Below are positions 19,471 through 26,018 of a DNA stretch of 26,018 nt, in pieces. The position numbers and the translations under genes were made by a program. The stretch lies in the NCBI GenBank assembly GCA_015179025.1, contig WHUX01000449.1:1-26018 (forward strand). Direction: 5' to 3'. How positions within the stretch are numbered: position 1 is the stretch's first letter; the number at the start of each line of letters is the position of its first letter. The notes under the pieces were generated by a model. The model ran no database searches. It was given only the letters and a program-made list of their open reading frames with translations, and was not told where the DNA came from. Origin of the DNA: Terfezia claveryi (taxonomy: Eukaryota; Ascomycota; Pezizomycetes; Pezizales; Pezizaceae).

Positions 19471-20690
19471 AGATAAATGGCCTAGGGCAGGTCCCTTGCT
19501 AGTGTCAGTAACTAGGCAAGGGACAGGGCTTTTCCCGACTTGTCAAGCTCCTCAATCCTGGGTACTGGGGTATTGGAGATAGCGTGGATGGCGAGGGAGC
19601 GATTCTTTCAAAGGGGGCAAGCCGCAATGAAGTGGTCGGCCTTCCTACAGGCTATGTATAGCCCATTATTCCGGCAGTATTCCCTCTCTTCTTGGGTCAG
19701 GCGGGGTCTGTCTGATCATTAATCCATGGGGGTGGGCCCTCCTGCTACCAACGATAGGTGTGCTGGTTGATTGGCGGGGGCAGGGGCCTGAGCTGCTTTG
19801 GTGGCATGGTGTTGCTAGGGTGGTGGGAGACGGGGTGCTGGCCTGAACAGGGGGCAGTTGCGGAGCCGGAACATCTACTGTTCCACCCGGGAGGCCTGGT
19901 CGATCTACTCCTCGATGGTATCAACCGTGGGGAGGGTAACCATGGCTTGTTGGAGCTCATCGCTGATCCCCTCCTGGAATTGCTCGAACTTAGCCTGGTC
20001 GTTCCACCTTATCTCTGCGGCCAGCCTCGAGAACTCTGCGATGTAAGTAGACAGCTCTGAGTTGCTCTATCTCAGTGCCCGGAGCGCTCGACTGGCCATT
20101 ACAACTACATCAGGATCTCCAAACTCCCGATCCAAGATAACAAACAAGGCTGAGACGTTGTCGAGCTTGATCCCTATCTCGAGCATATATGGCTGGATTT
20201 GATCCATGGCCTTGCCCTCCAGAAGGGCAAATACATAGGCCAGGCACTGTTGTTCTGACAGAAACCTAGCCGAATCCCTGCTCAACTTCAAGTTCACTGC
20301 ATTTTTCCAGGCTCGTAGACAAGCCCTATCCCCTTTAAACTTAGGGGGGGTGGTGATACTTTCCGTTTTGGTGGTGGTGGTTGGCATAGGGATAGCCAGA
20401 TTTGCCAGGGCGCGGCCGAGGTTTTGTACCATAGTCCGTTCGGTGGCTAGGGTAAGGTTCACATAGTCAAAATCCATCTGGAGGACCGTGATCTCTTCGT
20501 CGGCGGATCTCAGCTTTCGTTCGGCTATGGCCAGGCTGTTGCCGAGTTCGGGCTCAATGGCATCTAGGGCCTCGAAGATGTCGATGATTTCTCAATGATA
20601 GATATTCAATTCGTTCGGGCCTGAGGGTATAGGGGAGCTTCTCCAGGTCTGGAACCTGACAGTGGGTGGTGGGAGAGCTGCTCCTGACAT
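19471..20690 (-). pseudogene. gag: Element C gag (decayed)
   Basis: Capsid/nucleocapsid gene starting at ATG 20690 (MSGAALPPPTVRFQTW), chosen as the first ATG after the LTR in the frame that leads into the capsid core. A TGA lies near 20595. The core includes PPKFKGDRACLRAWKNAV, then CLAYVFALLEGKAMDQI, then FGDPDVVVMASRALRALR, a stop near 20067 where Gln is expected, and TYIAEFSRLAAEIRWND, then EGISDELQQAMV. This matches the retrotransposon Gag family closely. A Gln/Pro-rich part follows. The zinc knuckle near 19618-19671 reads LYIACRKADHFIAACPL, so the first Cys is Tyr (one G-to-A change) and RNA binding would be lost. Several stops in this part are of the CAG/CAA to TAG/TAA kind. Confidence 0.88.
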
Positions 20691-20726
20691 GACTGCTTAC
20701 CAGTTGGTCCAAAGGATCCAACATAG
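20691..20726 (-). other. Element C leader
   Basis: Only about 36 bases lie between the 5' LTR end and the gag ATG. A primer-binding site should start here. The sequence after the LTR reads ctatgttggatcctttgg, which I cannot assign to a tRNA. Confidence 0.4.
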
Positions 20727-21036
20727 TGTAACGAGGGCTTAGGGGATAAGGCAACCAAGGAGTATACCGGAGCAAAGGCAAGCCTAGAGTGACACACACG
20801 TAGGAACGCTACGAGTGTGACTAGAGGAGATGCTAGGATGGGGGCAAGGGTGAGGGCGAGAGAGGCAGAGGGCAAGGGGCACGAGACATGCGGAGGCAGT
20901 TGCCGCATATATCAAGGGAGGCAGCTATACTGTAAAGTTATTTGTATAAGACAAGGATGTGCATAAGGGAGGTGCACAAGCGCTGAGAGAAGCAAGGTCC
21001 TGTATTGGGTATACAAGATGTTGGATGGGGATTCAA
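20727..21036 (-). repeat. 5' LTR of element C, truncated by B2
   Basis: It matches 15023-15334 with transitions and a few indels, starting tgtaacgagg and running to gggattca. It then stops where the B2 LTR begins. About 172 bp (the equivalent of 15335-15506) are missing from the window. Confidence 0.88.
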
Positions 21037-21237
21037 TGTAATGGAGAACGTTATCTCATTGCTTATATAATTGATTATATACTTTTGTATTTCCTATATT
21101 ACTACTATGTTATGTAACTAAGCCTCTCGGTTGAAGGACTAGCCTTCTACCACCTCCTATTGCTTTATAAGCGTCCATAGCATGCGGAATCTGCCATGGG
21201 AAGTTCCATGGCACTTGCCATATGAAGACACCCTCAT

Positions 21238-21375
21238 TATGGCCGCGTGACCTCTGTTTAAGGCGTGTGACACATTACTATGGCCACATGACCATCGTTT
21301 ATGGCGTGTGACTCATTACTATGGCCACATGACCATCGTTTATGGCGTGTGACTCATTACTATGGCCACATGACC
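21238..21375 (+). repeat. 41-bp tandem repeats in U3 of B2
   Basis: Units start at 21238, 21279, 21320 and 21361 (tatggccacatgacc, ending gtgtgactcattac). The second and third are identical over the full 41 bases; the last is partial. There is one unit more than in B1. Confidence 0.85.
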
Positions 21376-21453
21376 CCTTTTGTACAGCGCACCACCTTCT
21401 GGTGTGCCACCCTTTATTGTATTTATTTCCTTAGTCATTAGATCTCAGAGGAG

Positions 21454-21463
21454 TATAAATAGG
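21454..21463 (+). promoter_or_regulatory. TATA box of B2 LTR
   Basis: tataaatagg, identical to that of B1 and about 80 bp after the last U3 repeat. Confidence 0.75.
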
Positions 21464-21651
21464 CCGCTGGATTCCCTCTGGAATCCACAGAAACAGAAGA
21501 AGCAACCAAGCAAGCCTTCAGAGCAAGCAAGCCTATATTCCGATTAGATCAAGATCATATAGCTTAGATAGCACAAATTATATAAGATAGATTACACCAG
21601 TTAATTACTGTTCCATTCGGGAACATCCCACATAGTAATCTCCCTACCCTT

Positions 21652-21668
21652 CTGAGGTCTTACCTCAG
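21652..21668. promoter_or_regulatory. Perfect 7-bp-stem hairpin in B2 LTR
   Basis: ctgaggt and acctcag flank ctt. It is conserved with B1 (12643-12659). Confidence 0.45.
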
Positions 21669-21830
21669 CAGAACCGAAATACACAAACGTCCGTGTCTAC
21701 GGATATAGATTGTATGAACGGTACCGAATGAATACTGTGTAGTACTATTCATTACATTTTTTTTAACTTACTTACCTAATCTTTACTCTTAAATCCAAGG
21801 CCTGATTAACCTTCGGATACCTTTATTACA

Positions 21831-22588
21831 CTCATGCAAGTGTATACAATTCGACACCCAAGTGCACATATAAAATCGATATCGTTATTCAACTAGCTAG
21901 TCAACAAAAAATCCAACAAACGAGACATCAGACTCTCAACTGCAGTACATCAACAAAAGACTTAGAAGCAAGCTAAGCAGAGCTCTAACGGGCAGTGGTA
22001 TCCCATATTAAACAATCCCACCCTCGTTCACAACACTTTTCCCAATAAGATCGACAACTCATCTTGCACTCCTAGCAACCGCCATTACATCTGTACCTGT
22101 AAATCCAGTACACCATTGAAAAACCGGCCCCCCAGGTCCCAGGAATAATTGGTCTAAACAACCAAGCATCACAATCCCAAGGCTCAAATCTCGCTGCCTC
22201 CACTGCAGCCATTTCCTCCAGAAAAGAATTATCTCCATCAGAACCTTCCTTAGGCCCAGACATCTCTACCAATACCTCTGCGCCCCCAACGTCTACCTCA
22301 ACATACCAATCAGAAAAAGTAACACTCTTGCCGGAAGAACTAGAACTAGATTCTAGACCAGTAGATGAAGAAAAACCATGACCATAAGAAATATCAGGAT
22401 CCTGACATCCAGCCTCACCAGCCTCGTGAGCCACGGAGCCAACAGAACCGACAGTCGAACGGAGATCATAAGGATCATCAGCCACCACACCATCAGCACA
22501 GAAAGGTGCCAAAGAAGAAAAGTAACTCGACGATCGTATCGCATAACCAGCTGCATTTGGTTGTGGACAGACGACGAAATCAGACATA
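21831..22588 (+). other. Long leader of element B2
   Basis: About 760 bp before the gag ATG, collinear with B1. It holds the tggtatcccat word at 21996 and, on the other strand, an open frame. A long leader with antisense coding capacity is unlike elements A and C, whose leaders are about 50 and 36 bp. Confidence 0.5.
22072..22587 (-). CDS. Antisense open frame in B2 leader, unknown
   Basis: From ATG 22587, divergent from the gag ATG at 22589 with one base between them, the frame runs 171 codons to 22072. The open frame extends back to 22770, antisense to gag. It begins MSDFVVCPQPNAAGY and has a Ser-rich middle (LESSSSSSGKSVTFSDW) and an acidic stretch (VDVGGAEVLVEMSG). The end is Trp/Tyr-rich (GTWGAGFSMVYWIYRYRC). 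No domain is recognised. In B1 the same frame and start are kept for 123 codons. Differences between the copies are not clearly biased to silent sites, so selection is not shown. It is plausible as an accessory antisense protein, but chance is not excluded. Confidence 0.4.
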   Translation of the reverse strand: MSDFVVCPQPNAAGYAIRSSSYFSSLAPFCADGVVADDPYDLRSTVGSVGSVAHEAGEAGCQDPDISYGHGFSSSTGLESSSSSSGKSVTFSDWYVEVDVGGAEVLVEMSGPKEGSDGDNSFLEEMAAVEAARFEPWDCDAWLFRPIIPGTWGAGFSMVYWIYRYRCNGGC

Positions 22589-24440
22589 ATGGCGTCTGAA
22601 CTTAGTAAGAAGACTAAGAGGTCGAGACGGTTAACTATGTTACCCGAAGATATTAAGAAATTAGTGGAAGAAACTCCCAGAAAGACCAGATTTATAATTC
22701 CTAACACAGAAGGGGAAATAAATCTGCCCATCGATATAGAAATAGGAGAACCAGGTGGAGCAGGAACCAAACTATATTTTAGTATGGCTTTACCTCTCGC
22801 ACCAAAAGAATTTTGGAATAGACATCTTCCAACAATTGAGGATATTTTGAAATATACTCGCTCAATGGGACATGCCCAACAGTATCATCCTGATGATACT
22901 CGACTCTTAATGGAAGCCATAGCAAAACACTATTTATGGCTAACACCTTACCCATTCAAAGAAGAAGACTTAGAAATGAACGCATTTTTAAGTAAAGAAT
23001 TAAGGAAACCTGTTGTACCACTTTTAAGGAAACCGAATTGGGTAATAAATAACTGGGAAGAAATAATGGCATTTATGATGAGCGGCACTCATCTAGAAGA
23101 ATCAGCACATACCGCGGAGGATTTTTCAATCCTAGCAAAGAACTTCCAGGAGCGTTCCTGAGAACACCAAAAGATTAATCGAAAGGCAAAGGTTGAGCAC
23201 CTGAGACACCAGAAAGGAGGACTGGGTCAGCCAAAGAACCAGACGACAAAGACCAACTACCAGAAGATATAGAATTACCAGAAGACAATGATGATCTAGA
23301 TACAGGACTAGACCAACAGCAGCAGAAAACACAAGGAGGAGGACGAGACCCCGATGATAGCGGAGATGATAGCTCGGACTCTGAGAAGGCATCGTCAGTT
23401 GCAAGTCAAACTGTTAAAAGAAAACCCAAACGAGGAAAATCAGTTGAACACCAGCAATGGGAATCTACAACAGGAATAGTTACAACGGGTAACCATAAAG
23501 CAACGAATGCTTTAAAAGAAATAAAGATTGATATGCCAGAAAAATAAGAGGAGAAGACAAAAAATGGCAAGACTCACAATATTTTGACTCTTGGGCCACA
23601 GCAATGCAACGTTGGTTTGTTCTCAAAAGAATAGATTTAGAAGGCGCTTCAGCTCTGGAAATTGTTGCATTCAGAATGGAAGGGAGCACGCTTACTACTT
23701 ATAATCAATTCCTAAGAGAAAAAGGAAAGAATGCGACATTCTTTGGATTCATACTAGCGCTAAGGGATTTTCTGATACCCTCTACTAGTAAGGACATTTT
23801 GTGGAAACGATGGGAGACAGCCACACCATACAAGGACGGACGTCACATGGGAATCAAACAGTTTGCCAACTGGCTCACTGAAATGCAAATAAATTGATTG
23901 ACAAGGTGGCAAACAATCAATATCGCAGGAAGTAAAAAGAAGAAAGTTTCTTAATCACCTGCCGCCATACATGTCAGCTACATTAATTCCTTTAATCAAA
24001 GAAGAATGGTCATATGATCAGCTCGTACATCAAGCGGAGTATATGAAGCTTCCAAAAAGGATATTGCCCCACCATCCACAACAAATACATCCCGACGACA
24101 ACACCCTCGGAATGAAAATCGAAGTCAGGTCACGCAGGGACCAGAATCAACGACAAAAAACAGGATTTAATCCTAGCAGCAATCCCAACACAAACCCAAC
24201 ACAGAAAATCGGAAGGACTCAGATTGGACACCATCACAAAAAAATTGGATCAGAAGACGAAGATGCAATTAATTAAAGACAAGAAATGTCTATGGTGTTG
24301 GAACCCTGGACACTCCTACAAGGACTGTAGGAAACGAAAAAATAAGGTACCCATGCGTACAGCCGCACAAGATTTAGCTATGCCGATAGCCACCAAGGAT
24401 AAAAACAACAAGGATAAAATCAAGGAACGACCCTTGTCAA
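22589..24440 (+). pseudogene. gag: Element B2 gag with zinc knuckle (decayed)
   Basis: ATG 22589 (MASELSKKTKRSRRL) opens 190 codons of unassigned N-terminal domain (INLPIDIEIGEP, HYLWLTPYPF, NWVINNWEEIMAFMM). A lost T in a T-run near 23123 shifts the frame and ends it at 23161. In the restored register come the TGA shared with B1 (23194-23196) and an acidic linker (DPDDSGDDSSDSEKAS). The capsid-like core DKKWQDSQYFDSW to DILWKRWETATPYKDG follows, and then a basic Asn/Gln-rich tail. An intact zinc knuckle KCLWCWNPGHSYKDC (CX2CX4HX4C, 24287-24328) closes it. Other one-base losses lie near 23545, 23887, 23905 and 24230. The knuckle supports Gag identity. Confidence 0.85.
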
Positions 24441-26018
24441 GACAGGTACCAGATTTTAGCAAGGTATTCGTTAGAGCTAACGAACACCCCGCACTAGCTT
24501 TAATTGATCTCCAAACGAAGGGAGGAGACTTAATCAATTCTCAATTTGTACACCTATACAAAATACCAACTAGAAGTATCGAGAAGAAATCATTAAGTAC
24601 TTAATTAAAGGCTCAAAAGGAATGATAGACAAAGCTTGTACTATCAAACTTGATTGGATAGGTTATGTAGAAGAACGAACGTTCTATGTAGCTCATTTGA
24701 CCGGATGGGACATGATACTAGGAGAACCTGCTCTCAGCAAAGTGCGAGCAATAATTCCTGCCCATCAGGAACAGTTACTATCCAACCGGAAAACATTCCC
24801 GATTCCAGCTAAGTGTATGGAAGGATCTAGAACCATGGCGAATGGTATAAGATCAGCGTATACACAGGTCAGCTGTGAATCAGTCGCAGATTATAGTGAA
24901 CCGGATAATTGGGAAAATATTAGTGATGCAGACGAAACCGATTCAGAAAGAGAACTCGTGACAGCTGTTTCTATGGTACAGAAACAATTCAACCCTGTAA
25001 TGGAGTTTCCCTTATTATTTCCCAAGACAATTCTACGGGAATTACCGCCACTAAGAAAAATTAATCACTCTATCAAACCAAAAGCAGGAGCTACTGGGAT
25101 ACCAAAATGGCGACCCTCAGGACATCGATTTAGACAACAAATCCATGACAAATTAGTCGAAGAAGAAGCATCAAGTCGCATATATAGAGTAGAAAATAAC
25201 ACAAATGCTGTAGTCATGTTCACTATCCCTAAACGAGATAAACCGGAAGAAGCCTGACATGTCAATGACTGTCGAGACCGCAATTTAGCCGTCGAACCGG
25301 ATCACACCCCATTGCCAGATATTAATAAAGCAATTGAACTAGTAGCGGAGAATCCCATTTGGACTAAGGTCGACTTAGCCGACGGATTTTTTAATATCAG
25401 GAACGATGAAGAATCTGAGCAACACTCTACCTTTTTATGTCACATGGATATTTCAGAAGTAGAGTCATGCAACAAGGGGATCGTAACGCACCAGCTACCA
25501 TGGTTCGCGTTATGCATGAAATTTTTAAGGACATGGTCTATAAAAATTTAATCATCTATATTGATGATATTATTATATTCTCTAAAACGTATGAAGAACA
25601 TGTAGAATTGTTGAAGAAAGTACTTCAACATCTACAGGACGAGAAATTTTATCTCAAAGAAAGCAAATGCCAGTTTTTTACTCCAAGATTGGAAATCTTA
25701 GGACACGTTTTGACATCAGATGGATTACATGTAGACCCGAAGAAGAGGACTACTATATTAACATTCCAACTCCTATAAGAAAAAAGGATCTTAGAGGATT
25801 CCTTAGAATCATTAATTATCTCAGCAGATTTATTCCTGACTTGGCATCGTATACAAGCACCCTGTCAGACTGCAAGGAGAAACAAAGAAATGGGAATGGA
25901 CAGATACTCATAACGCAGCGTTTGAAAAACTCAAGGAACTCGTGAATTCCCCACATGTTTTAAAACCCTGGAATAATGAATCTACTGAACCCAAATATTT
26001 AGTCTGTGATGCTAGTGA
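24441..26018 (+). pseudogene. pol: Element B2 pol: protease, RT and start of RNase H (decayed, cut by window end)
   Basis: The protease relic reads ALALIDLQTKGGDLI at 24488-24540: the Asp is there but the S/T-G is not. After a frame change near 24605 it continues to GWDMILGEPAL (24703 onward), the hydrophobic motif. An acidic spacer follows (NISDADETDSERE). RT starts at ILRELPPLRKINHSIKPKAG and contains MFTIPKRDKPEEA. A TGA at 25255-25257 stands where CGA (Arg) is expected. TKVDLADGFFNIRN follows, and after a frameshift near 25445 come MVRVMHEIF and the catalytic YIDD (25557-25568). ESKCQFF, LGHVLTSDGLHVDPKK and, after another frameshift near 25760, RGFLRIINYLSRFIPD follow. RNase H begins with WEWTDTHNAAFEKLK and YLVCDAS at the edge. 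Confidence 0.88.

Larger units (their letters stand above)
15023..21036 (-). mobile_element. Element C: Ty3/gypsy chromovirus
   Basis: The minus-strand element has its 3' LTR at 15023-15506, a polypurine tract at 15507-15520, pol, gag, and its 5' LTR at 20727-21036, which is cut by element B2. It is the best preserved element here: one 389-codon frame covers most of integrase plus the chromodomain, and one 409-codon frame covers protease plus the start of RT. It is still inactive, with stops in Gag and RT, a catalytic change in integrase and a changed RT box. The full length would be about 6.2 kb. Confidence 0.92.
21037..21830 (+). repeat. 5' LTR of element B2
   Basis: Starts tgtaatggag and, as proposed, ends ctttattaca. 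It is collinear with 12075-12820 and has one more U3 repeat. The 3' LTR is outside the window, so the right end is provisional. Confidence 0.7.
21037..26018 (+). mobile_element. Element B copy 2 (right end outside the window)
   Basis: A Ty3/gypsy element starts with LTR terminus TGTAATGG inside the element C LTR. It runs through leader, gag, zinc knuckle, protease and RT into RNase H, where the window ends (DAS at 26008-26016). It carries fewer stop codons than B1 but several one-base deletions. Sequence order and the RT motifs place it in Ty3/gypsy. The LPPLR-INH motif before RT differs from elements A and C, so it is a separate lineage. Confidence 0.9.

Noticed and set aside
22365..22599. 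Plus-strand frames of 73-74 codons in the B2 leader (His/Gln/Arg-rich)
   Set aside because: They are not kept as frames in B1, and they overlap the antisense frame that both copies do keep.

Overview
This window is repeat-dominated, probably heterochromatic fungal DNA. I recognise no intact host gene, tRNA or rRNA. Almost all recognisable coding sequence is decayed Ty3/gypsy LTR retrotransposon. Two of the three families carry a chromodomain after the integrase (chromoviruses). Their frames are broken mainly by TAG, TAA and TGA where CAG, CAA, TGG or CGA are expected. That C-to-T / G-to-A bias, often in a CpA or TpG context, looks like repeat-induced point mutation or another cytosine-methylation-driven decay. 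This suggests a filamentous ascomycete; the species cannot be told from the sequence.

Layout. 1-203 is the terminal part of an LTR of the same family as element C. 239-1001 is a higher-order AT-rich satellite. 1297-1441 is a 12-bp minisatellite. 1928-8502 is element A (plus strand, chromovirus, heavily decayed, both LTRs present). 8503-9241 is a broken minus-strand open frame of unknown function that ends exactly at the 3' LTR of A. 9242-12074 is AT-rich, with a local duplication, a foldback (MITE-like) element and a block of short G/A/T-rich tandem repeats. 12075-15022 is the 5' part of element B copy 1 (plus strand). 15023-21036 is element C (minus strand, chromovirus, the best preserved). 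21037-26018 is element B copy 2 (plus strand, cut by the window edge in RNase H).

How they fit together. The B1 gag breaks off at the element C LTR, and the right LTR of C breaks off exactly where the B2 LTR begins. The simplest reading is a nest: B1 inserted first, C landed in the B1 gag, and B2 landed in the C LTR. The missing parts of the C LTR and of B1 pol should then lie beyond 26018. Each element shows the usual order 5' LTR, gag, protease, RT, RNase H, integrase, and then a chromodomain in A and C.

The more unusual signals are four. The satellite has a five-subunit higher-order unit. An antisense open frame starts a few bases from the gag ATG in both B copies. The B gag has a long N-terminal region I cannot assign and an in-frame TGA shared by both copies. 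The B LTR has 41-bp U3 repeats whose number differs between copies.
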